From Acidovorax soli (lineage in GTDB: Bacteria; Pseudomonadota; Gammaproteobacteria; Burkholderiales; Burkholderiaceae_C), in contig NZ_FNQJ01000005.1 of assembly GCF_900107605.1 (NCBI RefSeq), positions 98,450 to 162,449 of the forward strand: a stretch of DNA of 64,000 bases, written 5' to 3'. The position numbers and the translations under genes are program-made. Under the pieces are notes generated by a model, which was not told the DNA's origin, made no database searches, and saw only the letters and a list, made by a program, of their open reading frames with translations. Of the stretch, positions 9,852 through 18,193 are shown piece by piece; positions within the stretch are counted from its first letter, which is position 1; each line of letters begins with the position of its first letter.

Positions 9852-10892
9852 TCACCCCACCAGCGGCTCCTCCTGCATCGCCTCGATCTGCTCGTGCAGC
9901 ATGTCCACCTGGCCCTTCCAGTAGTCGCTGCTGCCAAACCACGGAAAGTTGATCGGGAAGATCGGGTCTTGCCAGCGCCGGGCGAGCCAGGCGCTGTAGT
10001 GGATCAGGCGCAGCGTGCGCAGCGGTTCGATAAGGGCCAGCTCGCGCCGGTCAAAGCTGCGGAACTGTTCGTAGCCATCGAGCAGGGCGCCGAGCTGGTG
10101 CGTGCGCTGGCGCCGGTCGCCCGACAGCAGCATCCACAGGTCCTGCACGGCCGGGCCCATGCGGGCGTCGTCCAGGTCCACAAAGTGCGGGCCGCCGCGC
10201 CCCCATTCATCCAAGGGCGTCCACAGGATGTTGCCGGGATGGCAGTCGCCGTGCAGGCGCAGCGGGGTGGCGTCTTGGAGGCCAAAGGGGCCTGCGGCGG
10301 TGGTATCGCCTGCGCTGCCAGCAATCAAATCAAGCGCTTTTTCGCAAGCGTCGCGCCAGGCCGATTGCACGTCGAGCGGGATCAGGTCGTGCGCCAGCAG
10401 CCAGTCGCGCGGCTCGGTGCCGAACTGGGCAAGGTTGAGCGCGGTGCGGTGGGTGAAGGGCTGCGCCGCACCCACGGTGTGGATGCGCGCCAGAAAGCGG
10501 CCAATCCATTCGAGCACCTCGAAATCGTCCAGCTCGGGCTGGCGGCCGCCGCGCCAGGGGCTGACCGAGAACATGAAGCCGCCGTGCGGGTGCAGCGTGC
10601 GCCCGTCCAGCACCAGCGGCCCCACGGCGGGCACCTCGGCGGCCATGAGGTCGGCGGCGAAGGCATGTTCTTCGAGGATCTGCGCCTCGCTCCAGCGGCC
10701 GGGGCGGTAGAACTTGGCGACCACGCGTTCGCCGTCTTCCAGCGTGACCTGGTAGACGCGGTTTTCGTAGGATGACAGCGCCATCAGCCGGCCATCGCCA
10801 TACAGGCCCACGCTGGCCAGCGCGTCGAGCACGGCGTCGGGGGTCAGGGTGGCAAAGGGGTGCGCACCAGGCGCTTCGGGGGAAATGTGCAT
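9852..10892 (-). CDS. srkA: stress response kinase SrkA (YihE)
   Basis: A 346-residue member of the APH/YihE kinase family that phosphorylates Ser/Thr and protects stressed cells in E. coli. Visible motifs are SSYENRVYQV and VAKFYRPGRWS with the ATP-anchoring Lys, the catalytic loop HGDCHPGNILW near residue 208, and the metal-binding DLDDARMGP about 20 residues later. The IPINFPWFGSSDYW ending is characteristic of SrkA. The ATG at 10892 is preceded by GACAAT and a 6-nt gap rather than a Shine-Dalgarno. It lies downstream of the kinase-Usp gene on the same strand, 162 nt away. Confidence 0.9.
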   Translation of the reverse strand: MHISPEAPGAHPFATLTPDAVLDALASVGLYGDGRLMALSSYENRVYQVTLEDGERVVAKFYRPGRWSEAQILEEHAFAADLMAAEVPAVGPLVLDGRTLHPHGGFMFSVSPWRGGRQPELDDFEVLEWIGRFLARIHTVGAAQPFTHRTALNLAQFGTEPRDWLLAHDLIPLDVQSAWRDACEKALDLIAGSAGDTTAAGPFGLQDATPLRLHGDCHPGNILWTPLDEWGRGGPHFVDLDDARMGPAVQDLWMLLSGDRRQRTHQLGALLDGYEQFRSFDRRELALIEPLRTLRLIHYSAWLARRWQDPIFPINFPWFGSSDYWKGQVDMLHEQIEAMQEEPLVG

Positions 10893-10898
10893 CGGGCC

Positions 10899-10904
10899 AT
10901 TGTC
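10899..10904 (-). promoter_or_regulatory. -10-like hexamer 6 nt before srkA
   Basis: On the minus strand GACAAT is followed by 6 nt and the srkA ATG. No good -35 was found 16-18 nt upstream. Confidence 0.4.
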
Positions 10905-11041
10905 GCCCGGCCGCAGTGGCCCCACCGCGGGCATGGCAGGGCGCCTGGCATGACCAGAATCTTGGATAAATGGGCTCTGCCACCCGATGGCATTGCGCAA
11001 GAAGCTCTATTTTTAATAGGAAAAGACGGGTGGATACAGCC

Positions 11042-11054
11042 GCCCCGTTGGGGC
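11042..11054 (-). terminator. hairpin directly after the kinase-Usp stop codon
   Basis: GCCCC-GTT-GGGGC forms a perfect 5-bp stem with a 3-nt loop immediately 3' of the TAA at 11055-11057. There is no U-tract, so if it terminates transcription it does so weakly; it may instead protect the mRNA end. Confidence 0.3.
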
Positions 11055-12491
11055 TTACTCGCTGTATTCGCGTGCCAGCTGGGCAAAGGGCAGGGCCTGC
11101 TTGACCAGGATGACGGTGCAGGGCGCGTCGCGGGCCACGCGCATGGGCACGGTGGCGATGAAGCGCTGGGTCTGCAGCCCATGCGTGGCGGCGCCCAGGA
11201 TCATCATGCTGACCTGGTTGCCCTCGGCGTAGCGCACCAGCGCCTGGGCCACGTCGCCCGCTTCGAGGACGTGGTAGCTCACGCTGTGGTCCGCCAGGTC
11301 GAGCGGTTCGGCCCATTGCCGCAGACGCGCGCGGTGCTGGCGGTGCAGCGCGGTTTCGCTGTGTTCGCTGTCGGTGCTGCTGCTGGCCGAGGGCGAGATC
11401 ACGGTGACGCAGGCCAGCCGCGCACCCGGGCGGATGCCCAGCGAGCGCCCCACGGCCTGGCGCAGCGAATACAGGGTGGCATCGGTCACGTCGTCGTGCG
11501 GCACGGCCACCATGACGATGGGCACTTCTTCGATCTGGCGCGTGGGCAGCGGGCTGGGCTGGTAGTGCATGCCGGCGGCCTTGATCCAGCGCTTGAAGTG
11601 TGTGCGTGCGCCCGGGCCGCGCTGGCGCTGGCCGCGCTCGGTGACGGGCACCTGGTCGGGGTGGGCCAGGTCGAAGGCCAGGTGCGCGGCCGAGGGGTGT
11701 CGTTTGGCGGCCTCGGGTTCCAGGCAGCGCAGGATGGTTTCCTGCAGCCATTCGGGCAGGTCGGGGCGGTGCTGGCGCGGCGGCATGGGCGACATCCACA
11801 GGCGCTGGCGCAGGCCGCCTGGCGTGGTGGGCGCGCCAAAGGGCAGCTCGCCCGTGGCCAGTTCGTACAGCATGACGCCGATGGCAAAGATGTCGCTGCG
11901 CGGGTCGCCGCGCACGCCCACCACCTGCTCGGGCGCGATCCAGGCGGGCGAACCCACGGCGCGGCGCAGCTCTTCGGCCAGCAGGTCGGGGTAGTGGGCG
12001 TGGCACGACAGGCCAAAGTCGAGCAGCACGGCATGGTCGTCGTGGGTGAACAGCACGTTGCCGGGCTTGAGGTCGAGGTGGCAGACGTTCTGCTGGTGCA
12101 GGCTGTGCGCGGCACGCCCCATGGCGGCGCCCAGGCGGGCGATGGTTGCCACGTCGGGCCGCCCGGCCATGTCCAGCCAGTGCTGCAGGGTGCGGCCCGT
12201 CAGGTATTCCATGACCAGGTAGGGCAGGCGTTCCAGGTCGCCCGCGGCGACAAAGCGCGGCACATGGGGGCCGGTGAGCACGGGCAGGATCTGCAGCTCG
12301 ACCTCGAAGCTGACGATGTTCTCGGCGCCGTCGCCCGCCGTCATGCGCGGGATCTTCATGGCCAGGGGAAAGCCAGGGTTGGGCGCGCCCACCGCGTATT
12401 CCACGCGGTAGATATGGGCCATGCCGCCCGAATGGATGCATTCGAGCACGGTGAAGCCATCGATTTCGGTGCCGGGTTCGAGCAGCTTCAC
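11055..12491 (-). CDS. Ser/Thr protein kinase fused to a universal stress protein domain
   Basis: A 478-residue fusion. Residues about 12-280 form a Hanks-type kinase: glycine loop HSGGMAHIY, Lys46 in AMKIP, catalytic loop HLDLKPGN (138-145), DFG (158-160) and APE (186-188), so the domain looks active. A basic linker (about 285-320) leads to a Usp-fold domain (about 323-470) in which the nucleotide motif is degenerate (GAATHG without the terminal Gly-Ser). No membrane segment is seen, so it should be cytosolic. The ATG overlaps the stop of the metallophosphoesterase by 4 nt (ATGA), which indicates translational coupling of kinase and phosphatase. Substrate and signal are unknown. Confidence 0.88.
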   Translation of the reverse strand: MKLLEPGTEIDGFTVLECIHSGGMAHIYRVEYAVGAPNPGFPLAMKIPRMTAGDGAENIVSFEVELQILPVLTGPHVPRFVAAGDLERLPYLVMEYLTGRTLQHWLDMAGRPDVATIARLGAAMGRAAHSLHQQNVCHLDLKPGNVLFTHDDHAVLLDFGLSCHAHYPDLLAEELRRAVGSPAWIAPEQVVGVRGDPRSDIFAIGVMLYELATGELPFGAPTTPGGLRQRLWMSPMPPRQHRPDLPEWLQETILRCLEPEAAKRHPSAAHLAFDLAHPDQVPVTERGQRQRGPGARTHFKRWIKAAGMHYQPSPLPTRQIEEVPIVMVAVPHDDVTDATLYSLRQAVGRSLGIRPGARLACVTVISPSASSSTDSEHSETALHRQHRARLRQWAEPLDLADHSVSYHVLEAGDVAQALVRYAEGNQVSMMILGAATHGLQTQRFIATVPMRVARDAPCTVILVKQALPFAQLAREYSE

Positions 12492-13255
12492 CGGCCGGCC
12501 TCCAGCCGCAGGGCAAAGTAATCGGGCATGGCGTTTGTGGCCCGGATGGCGGCGGCAGCGGCGGCATGGTCGTAGGGCACGCGCTCGAAGCGCAGCAGCC
12601 AGGCGTCGGTGTCGAGCAGGGCGTACATGGCGCGCGGGTCACCGTCGCGCGGCTGGCCCACCGAGCCGATGGTGGCCACCCATTGCCGGCGTGGCGCCAC
12701 CGGAATGGCCACGCCCGGCTGGGGCACAAAGCGCATGAGCCTCCGCCCGGTGCCACGGTAGTACAGCGTCTGCTGGTGCACATGGCCGCAGAACACATGG
12801 CGGATGCCGGGGCGCTGGGCGGCGGCGTCCAGGCACTGGCCCGCCACGGCTTCGTTGTCCACATAGCGCCAGCGCTCGGGGGCGTCGGCGCTGGCATGCA
12901 CCAGCAGGACGCCGCCCACCTCGGCGACGAGGGGCAGGTTCGCAAGAAAGGCGCGCTCCGGCGGCGTGAGCTGGTCGTGGGTCCAGCCGGCCCCCTGTGC
13001 GGCCACGGTGCTGGCGGCCCGGTCACCTGGAGCCGGGGGGTGCACGGCCAGGGCGTCGTGGTTGCCGCCGATCACGCAGTGGCCCTCTGCCACCAACGCC
13101 ATGGCCTGCCGCACCACATAGCCGGGGTCGGCACCATAGCCCACCAGGTCGCCCAGCCAGACAAAGTGCTGCGCGCCCTGCGCGCGGGCGTGGTCCATGC
13201 AGGCGTCGAGCGCCTGGCGGTTGGAATGAATGTCTGACAGCAGCGCCAGCTTCAT
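12488..13255 (-). CDS. calcineurin-like metallophosphoesterase
   Basis: A 255-residue two-metal phosphoesterase with all signature blocks: DIH (Asp8, His10), GDLVGYG (Asp36), GGNHD (65-68 region), a later LVHAS and GHVHQQT near 160. It resembles the ApaH/YfcE-like branch with protein or small-molecule phosphatase activity. AAGGAGG stands just upstream of the ATG at 13255. Its stop overlaps the start of the kinase-Usp gene by 4 nt, so a phosphatase and a kinase are made from one message; opposing action on a common target is a reasonable inference but not shown. Confidence 0.88.
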   Translation of the reverse strand: MKLALLSDIHSNRQALDACMDHARAQGAQHFVWLGDLVGYGADPGYVVRQAMALVAEGHCVIGGNHDALAVHPPAPGDRAASTVAAQGAGWTHDQLTPPERAFLANLPLVAEVGGVLLVHASADAPERWRYVDNEAVAGQCLDAAAQRPGIRHVFCGHVHQQTLYYRGTGRRLMRFVPQPGVAIPVAPRRQWVATIGSVGQPRDGDPRAMYALLDTDAWLLRFERVPYDHAAAAAAIRATNAMPDYFALRLEAGR

Positions 13256-13362
13256 CGGTGCCTCCTTGATGGCACCATCCTAGCCGAGGCCTGTCGGCAT
13301 GCCACCAGAAGGCTGTGCCGGCGGGTCGCCGGAGCACCAGGCCTACCGGCGCTGCCGGTGCT

Positions 13363-13779
13363 TCAGACCAGTGTGAGCGTCACGTCGATGTTGCCACGCG
13401 TGGCGTTGGAGTAGGGGCAGACCTGGTGGGCGGCATCCACCAGGGCCTGCGCTGCGGCACGGTCCATGCCAGGCAGGCTGATGGCCATGCGCACGGCAAT
13501 GCCATAGCCCGCGCCGAGCTTGCCCAGGTCCACGCTGGCGTCAATGGCCAGGTCCTGGGGCAGGGTGATCTTCTGCTGGCCGGCCACGGCCTTCATGGCG
13601 CCGATGAAGCAGGCCGAGTAGCCGGCCGCGAACAGTTGCTCAGGGTTGGTGCCCGTGCCGGAGGTGCCGGGGGGCGACAGCTGGATGTCCAGGCGGCCAT
13701 CATCGGTGCGCGAGGCGCCGTCGCGGCCCCCGGTGGTGTGGGCGTGGGCGGTGTACAGAACTTTTTCAAGCGAGGCCAT
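13363..13779 (-). CDS. ohr: organic hydroperoxide resistance protein Ohr
   Basis: Thiol peroxidase of the Ohr/OsmC family, 138 residues, that reduces organic hydroperoxides using lipoylated proteins. The peroxidatic Cys57 (YSACFIGAM) and resolving Cys121 (VCPYSNATRG) are both present, as is the NPEQLFAAGY motif. It lies 67 nt downstream of ohrR on the same strand and is most likely controlled by it. An AAAGGAAG-type Shine-Dalgarno precedes the ATG. Confidence 0.95.
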   Translation of the reverse strand: MASLEKVLYTAHAHTTGGRDGASRTDDGRLDIQLSPPGTSGTGTNPEQLFAAGYSACFIGAMKAVAGQQKITLPQDLAIDASVDLGKLGAGYGIAVRMAISLPGMDRAAAQALVDAAHQVCPYSNATRGNIDVTLTLV

Positions 13780-13846
13780 GGTGTCTTCCTTTGCAGGTAA
13801 TGCCCGCAGCGCGGGACGGTGAGGGAACGTGAACGGGTGGATGCCA

Positions 13847-14308
13847 TCAAGGCGCGCTCAGCCGGGCGCGCAGGGTCTTGAGCTGGCCGGTCAGTGCCGC
13901 CAGCTCGGGCCGCGTGCACTGGCTGCGCTGCAGCACGCAAGGCGGAATGCGTTCTGCGGCATCGCGCAGCGACCGCCCCGCGGGCGTCAGGCGGATGCGC
14001 ACGCGCCGCTCGTCCTCGGCGTCGCGCAGGCGGGCAATCAGCCCCGATGTTTCGAGGCGTTTGAGCAGCGGGGTGAGCGTTCCCGAATCCAGGTACAGGC
14101 GCTCGCCCAGGGCGCTGACCGTGATGCCGTCGCCTTCCCACAGCACCAGCATCACCAGGTATTGCGGGTAGGTCAGGCCGATGGTGTCCAGCAGGGGCTT
14201 GTACAGCTTGGTCATGGCCAGTGAAGCCGAATACAGCGCAAAGCACACCTGGTTGTCCAGTTGCAGCGTGGCGGGGCTCGGTGAAAGGGGCGTGGTCTTG
14301 CGTGGCAT
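13847..14308 (-). CDS. ohrR: MarR-family organic peroxide sensor OhrR
   Basis: A 153-residue repressor with the OhrR sensing motif DNQVCFALYSAS; the reactive Cys is residue 22. Two further cysteines at 124 and 131 make it a candidate for the two-Cys type, in which an intersubunit disulfide releases DNA. The winged helix covers about residues 45-115 (TVSALGERLYLDSGTLTPLLKRLE and DERRVRIRLT). The start at 14308 (ATG) is preferred over an in-frame TTG at 14329 that lies inside the operator. It precedes ohr and is probably autoregulated through the palindrome at 14325-14354. Confidence 0.93.
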   Translation of the reverse strand: MPRKTTPLSPSPATLQLDNQVCFALYSASLAMTKLYKPLLDTIGLTYPQYLVMLVLWEGDGITVSALGERLYLDSGTLTPLLKRLETSGLIARLRDAEDERRVRIRLTPAGRSLRDAAERIPPCVLQRSQCTRPELAALTGQLKTLRARLSAP

Positions 14309-14324
14309 GGCCTGTATTTTTGCT

Positions 14325-14354
14325 GGCAATTAAATTGTGTAAAATTTAATTGCC
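14325..14354. promoter_or_regulatory. OhrR operator (perfect palindrome)
   Basis: Arms GGCAATTAAAT (14325-14335) and ATTTAATTGCC (14344-14354) are perfect reverse complements with an 8-nt spacer. The strongly AT-rich site in a GC-rich background starts 16 nt upstream of the ohrR ATG, as expected for peroxide-responsive autoregulation. It resembles known OhrR boxes in composition and symmetry. Confidence 0.8.
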
Positions 14355-14399
14355 AAAAACCTTTATCGCGAGAAGGACTTCTGGCAACTCGCCGGGCCG

Positions 14400-14423
14400 A
14401 AAAAAGGCGCCCTCGGACGCCTT
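14400..14423 (-). terminator. Rho-independent terminator of the hydroxyacyl-CoA dehydrogenase gene
   Basis: Read on the minus strand: stem AAGGCG / CGCCTT with an 8-nt loop followed by a run of T, 27 nt after the stop codon at 14451. It separates this gene from ohrR. Confidence 0.7.
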
Positions 14424-14450
14424 GTGCTGTGCCATGCGTTGCCGCAGGGC

Positions 14451-15299
14451 TCAGTAGCTGTAAACGCCCCGGCCGGTCTTGCGGCCCAGGCGGCCAGCGG
14501 CCACCATTTCGCGCAGCAGCGGGCAGGCGCGGTACTTGCTGTCGCCAAACTCGGCCAGGTACACGTCCATCACGGCCAGGCACACATCGAGGCCCACCAT
14601 GTCGGCCAGGGCCAGCGGGCCGATGGGCTGGTTGCAGCCCAGCTTCATGCCGGCGTCGATGTCCTCGGGCGTGGCCAGGCCTTCGGCCAGCACGAAGAAG
14701 GCTTCGTTGATCATGGGCACCAGGATGCGGTTGACCACAAAGCCGGGAGCGTTTTTCACGGTGATGGGGCTCTTGCCCAGCGCCTCGGCCATGGCCTTGA
14801 CGGCGTCGTGCGTGGCATCGCTGGTCTGCAGGCCACGGATGATTTCCACCAGCGCCATCATCGGCACCGGATTGAAGAAGTGCATGCCGATGAACTTGTC
14901 GGCGCGGCTGGTGGCGGCGGCCAGCTTGGTGATGGAGATCGACGAAGTGTTGGAGGCGATGATCACGTCGGGGCCGACGATGCCGTCCACCTGCTGGAGG
15001 ATCTTGAGCTTGAGCGCGTAGTTCTCGGTGGCGGCCTCGATCACCAGCTGGGCGGCCCTGAGTTCGTCGTAGCTGGTGGAGACCTTGATGCGCGCCAGGG
15101 CAGCGTCCTTGTCGGCGGCGCTGATCTTTTCCTTCTTGATCAGGCGGTCCAGGCTGCCGGCCACCGTGGCCAGGCCTTTTTGCACGGCGGCGTCAGAAAT
15201 ATCCACCATCACCACGTTGATGCCCGACACGGCGCAGGCCTGCGCGATGCCGTTGCCCATGGTGCCGGCACCAATGATGCCAACGGTTTGAATCGTCAT
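14451..15299 (-). CDS. 3-hydroxybutyryl-CoA dehydrogenase
   Basis: NAD(P)-dependent oxidation of 3-hydroxyacyl-CoA to 3-oxoacyl-CoA, 282 residues. The Rossmann motif VGIIGAGTMGNGIAQ is at the N-terminus; the catalytic His is in GMHFFNPVPMM, and NAPGFVVNRI and the C-terminal helical domain (DIDAGMKLGCNQPIGPL) follow. The short single-domain form fits Hbd/PaaH rather than FadB fusions. The ATG at 15299 has GAAGAGGG at good spacing; an ATG 18 nt upstream has none. A Rho-independent terminator follows. It could serve butanoate/PHB turnover, phenylacetate or dicarboxylic acid oxidation; neighbours do not decide. Confidence 0.92.
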   Translation of the reverse strand: MTIQTVGIIGAGTMGNGIAQACAVSGINVVMVDISDAAVQKGLATVAGSLDRLIKKEKISAADKDAALARIKVSTSYDELRAAQLVIEAATENYALKLKILQQVDGIVGPDVIIASNTSSISITKLAAATSRADKFIGMHFFNPVPMMALVEIIRGLQTSDATHDAVKAMAEALGKSPITVKNAPGFVVNRILVPMINEAFFVLAEGLATPEDIDAGMKLGCNQPIGPLALADMVGLDVCLAVMDVYLAEFGDSKYRACPLLREMVAAGRLGRKTGRGVYSY

Positions 15300-15414
15300 A
15301 GAAAAAGCCCTCTTCATAAGTGAAACAGACAGCCGAGATGGTAAAGGGAGCGCATGTCCGTTCGGTTATCGTGTCCGCAGACCGCCGCACCACAGGCGGA
15401 AGAGACAAAAATCC

Positions 15415-17004
15415 ATGTTCGACTACATCGTGATCGGAGGCGGATCGGCCGGCGCCGTGCTGGCAGGGCGCCTGACCGAAGACCCCGGTGTGCGCGTGTG
15501 CCTGCTGGAGGCAGGGCCCGCCGACAAAAGCGTTTTCATCCATTGTCCCGCCGGGCTGGCCGTGATGGCGAAGTTCGAACTCAACAGCTGGGGGCAGAAC
15601 ACCACGCCGCAGTCCGCGCTCAACGGGCGCCAGGGGTACCAGCCCCGGGGCAAGGTGCTGGGGGGATCGAGTTCGATCAATGCCATGGTGTACGTGCGCG
15701 GCCAGCATGCCGATTACGACCACTGGGCAGCGCAGGGCAATCCCGGTTGGGGCTGGGACGATGTCAAGCCCTACTTTTTGCGCGCCGAAAACAACGAACG
15801 CGGCGCGGACGCATGGCATGGCCAGGGCGGCCCGCTGAATGTGGCCGATCTGCGCGCGCCCCACCGGTTCAGCCGGTTTTTCACCGAGGCCGGGGTGCAG
15901 GCCGGCTACCCGCACAACCCCGATTTCAACGGCGCCAGGCAGGAAGGCGTGGGCCTGTACCAGGTCACGCAGAAGAACGGCGAGCGCCACAGCGTGGCCA
16001 AGGGCTATCTCACCCCGCACCTGGCGCGGCCCAACCTGCAGGTCATCACCCAGGCGCATGCCACGCGGGTGCTGCTGGAGGGCCGCCGCGCCGTGGGCGT
16101 GGAATACCGCCAGGGCGGCCAGCTGCGCCAGCTGCGGGCCGTGCGTGAGGTGCTGCTGAGCGCCGGCGCGCTGCTGTCGCCGCAGCTGCTGATGCTGTCG
16201 GGCATCGGCCCGGGGACGCAACTGCAGCGCCATGGCATCGCGGTGCAGCACGACCTGCCTGGCGTGGGGGCGCACCTGCACGACCATCCGGACGTGGTGC
16301 AGATCATGGATGCGCCGGGCCTGACCGATCTGTTCGGGCTGTCGCTGCCCGGCATGGTGAACCTGGTGCGCGGCATGCTGCGGTGGCGCCACAGCCGCAC
16401 CGGCATGCTCACCACTAATTTCGCCGAGGCGGGGGGCTTCATCAGGAGCGATCCGTCCGAGCCGGCGCCTGATCTGCAACTGCATTTCGTGATCGGCAAG
16501 CTGCTGGACCATGGCCGCAAGACCGTGCTGGGCCATGGCTACTCGTCCCATGTCTGCCTGCTGCAGCCCAGGAGCCGCGGCACCGTCTCGCTGGCCAGCA
16601 AGGACCCGCTGCAGCTGCCGCTGGTGGACCCCCGTTTCCTGAGCGATCCCGACGACATGGCGCGCATGGTGCGCGGTGTGCAGCGGATGCGCCGCATCCT
16701 GGGTCAACCGGCGCTGGCGCGGCTCGGCGCGAAGGAACTGGCTGCCTCGGCCGGCGCCCGCACCGATGCGCAGATCGAGCAGTTCATCCGCCAGCATGCC
16801 GACACCATCTATCACCCCGTGGGCTCCTGCCGCATGGGACCGGGCCCGCTGGATGTGGTGGATGCCCAGTTGCGTGTGCATGGCATGCAGGGGTTGCGCG
16901 TGGTGGACGCGTCCATCATGCCGCGCATCGTGAGCGGCAACACCAATGCACCCACGGTGATGATTGCCGAAAAGGCGGTGGACCTGCTGCGTGCCGCGGT
17001 GTAG
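15415..17004 (+). CDS. GMC family FAD-dependent oxidoreductase (alcohol/choline dehydrogenase-like)
   Basis: A 529-residue flavoprotein that oxidises an alcohol to an aldehyde. The dinucleotide-binding GGGSAG begins at residue 8, GGSSSINAMVYVRG is the FAD-contacting GMC signature, and the catalytic pair is His467 (YHPVGSCRMG) and Asn511 (SGNTNAPT). It resembles choline dehydrogenase and AlkJ-type alcohol dehydrogenases; the TTFAEAGGF-like loop and lack of a signal peptide fit the cytoplasmic/peripheral membrane AlkJ group. The substrate is not determined. It is divergent from the hydroxyacyl-CoA dehydrogenase, 115 nt apart. Confidence 0.9.
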   Translation: MFDYIVIGGGSAGAVLAGRLTEDPGVRVCLLEAGPADKSVFIHCPAGLAVMAKFELNSWGQNTTPQSALNGRQGYQPRGKVLGGSSSINAMVYVRGQHADYDHWAAQGNPGWGWDDVKPYFLRAENNERGADAWHGQGGPLNVADLRAPHRFSRFFTEAGVQAGYPHNPDFNGARQEGVGLYQVTQKNGERHSVAKGYLTPHLARPNLQVITQAHATRVLLEGRRAVGVEYRQGGQLRQLRAVREVLLSAGALLSPQLLMLSGIGPGTQLQRHGIAVQHDLPGVGAHLHDHPDVVQIMDAPGLTDLFGLSLPGMVNLVRGMLRWRHSRTGMLTTNFAEAGGFIRSDPSEPAPDLQLHFVIGKLLDHGRKTVLGHGYSSHVCLLQPRSRGTVSLASKDPLQLPLVDPRFLSDPDDMARMVRGVQRMRRILGQPALARLGAKELAASAGARTDAQIEQFIRQHADTIYHPVGSCRMGPGPLDVVDAQLRVHGMQGLRVVDASIMPRIVSGNTNAPTVMIAEKAVDLLRAAV

Positions 17005-17024
17005 GGCGGGGCGAGGATGTTGTT

Positions 17025-17072
17025 GGCTTGCAGCGCTGGTATGGCAAGCGCTGGCGGCTATACAAAGAATAG
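17025..17072 (+). repeat. AT-rich dispersed repeat, copy A
   Basis: One of eight related ~45-bp elements with the layout GGCTN-tAGcGCTT..TATCAAGCGCT-agcaGCTAT-AT-rich tail. It fills the gap between the convergent GMC and permease genes. Confidence 0.5.
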
Positions 17073-17077
17073 TTGAA

Positions 17078-17914
17078 TCAGGCGCGAAAGCGCCGCCGCG
17101 TGAGCGCCAACGCCACCCAGAAAGCCGCCACGGTGGTGGCCACCAGCACCGCAGCGTGGCGCAGCGCGTGGTCGGGCCACTGGTCCATGAACAGCGGCCG
17201 CACCAGCTCGACGGCATTGGTCAGCGGCAGCCAGTCGGAAATGGCGCGCACGATGGGCGGCAATTGCTCGCGCGGAAAGAACACGCCCGACAGGAACATC
17301 ATGGGCGTGAGCACCAGCGTGAAGTAGTAGGTGAAGAAGTCGTAGCCCTTGGCCAGCGCGTTGAAGATGAGGGCAATGCTGGAGAACATGATGCCCACCC
17401 CCAGCAGCACCGGCCAGGCCACCAGCAGTTTGGGGCTGTGGCTGATGGAGAGCGCCAGCATCACGCCCATGATGGCGGTCACGGTGAACAGCGCCTTGAA
17501 GGTGGCCCACAGCATCTCGGCCAGCACCACGTCGTCCAGGCTGATGGGCGCGTTCATGATGCCGTCCCAGGTCTTTTGCACATGCATGCGCGAGAACGCC
17601 GAATACAGCGCCTCGAAGCTGGCGGCGTTCATGGCGCTCATGCAGATCGAGCCGCTGGCCAGGAACAGGATGTAGGGCACTTTTTGCCCATTCACGCTCA
17701 GCTCGCCCACCAGCGCGCCCATGCCGTAGCCAAAGGCCACCAGCCACATCAGCGGTTCGGCGATGTTGCCCACCAGGCTGGGAATGGCCAGCTTGCGCCA
17801 CACCAGCAGGTTGCGCAGGAACACCGGCCAGCAGCGGGCGGAAAGGCGGGGTACTCGCCATACCGACGCAATGGGCGGGGCGGCGGTGGTGGTTGGAGAC
17901 GAGGCGGTAGGCAT
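17078..17914 (-). CDS. ABC-2 type transporter permease (NodJ-like)
   Basis: A 278-residue inner-membrane protein with six hydrophobic segments and the ABC-2 signature (LTPMMFLSGVFFPREQLP) near residue 200; the sequence follows the NodJ/DrrB type. It should pair with the NodI-like ATPase at 19506-20447 to export a lipid, polysaccharide or drug. The pair is normally adjacent, but here a DUF1016 gene lies between them. The ATG at 17914 is directly preceded by CACAATCAGCCC, identical to the bases before the ATPase start, so the gene may have its own leaderless promoter. Confidence 0.88.
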   Translation of the reverse strand: MPTASSPTTTAAPPIASVWRVPRLSARCWPVFLRNLLVWRKLAIPSLVGNIAEPLMWLVAFGYGMGALVGELSVNGQKVPYILFLASGSICMSAMNAASFEALYSAFSRMHVQKTWDGIMNAPISLDDVVLAEMLWATFKALFTVTAIMGVMLALSISHSPKLLVAWPVLLGVGIMFSSIALIFNALAKGYDFFTYYFTLVLTPMMFLSGVFFPREQLPPIVRAISDWLPLTNAVELVRPLFMDQWPDHALRHAAVLVATTVAAFWVALALTRRRFRA

Positions 17915-17920
17915 GGGCTG

Positions 17921-17926
17921 ATTGTG
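17921..17926 (-). promoter_or_regulatory. -10-like hexamer 6 nt before the permease gene
   Basis: CACAAT then CAGCCC then ATG on the minus strand. The same 15-nt string is found at the ATPase gene 2.5 kb away. Confidence 0.35.
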
Positions 17927-18119
17927 CGATGTTGGCCGTCCAGAGGACAGCCCGGTTGTGTGCTGCGGCCATCGCTGAATGTCACCACCAACGCTTGGCC
18001 GCGGCATGGGGGTGGCCCTGGCGCGTGCGGCCGATGTGGACGCGGCGCGAAGCAACGCCAGGTTGGCCGTCAGCCAGGTCAGGCCACGCAAGACGCGATG
18101 ACTTGGTTTGAGCGAAATT

Positions 18120-18167
18120 GGCTGCTAGTGCTTATCTATCAAGCGCTAAAAGCTATCTTTTTAGGGG
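18120..18167 (+). repeat. AT-rich dispersed repeat, copy B
   Basis: Contains GCTTATCTATCAAGCGCT followed by AAAAGCTAT; shares the family layout with the other copies. It sits 26 nt downstream of the DUF1016 gene stop, at one edge of the putative inserted segment. Confidence 0.55.
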
Positions 18168-18193
18168 TAATTTGTTTGTGGGGCGGTTTCTGC

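Noticed and set aside
10330..13026. An 898-codon minus-strand frame across srkA, the kinase-Usp and phosphoesterase genes
   Set aside because: It runs in another frame of three well-supported genes and has an Arg/Pro/Ala-rich shadow composition.
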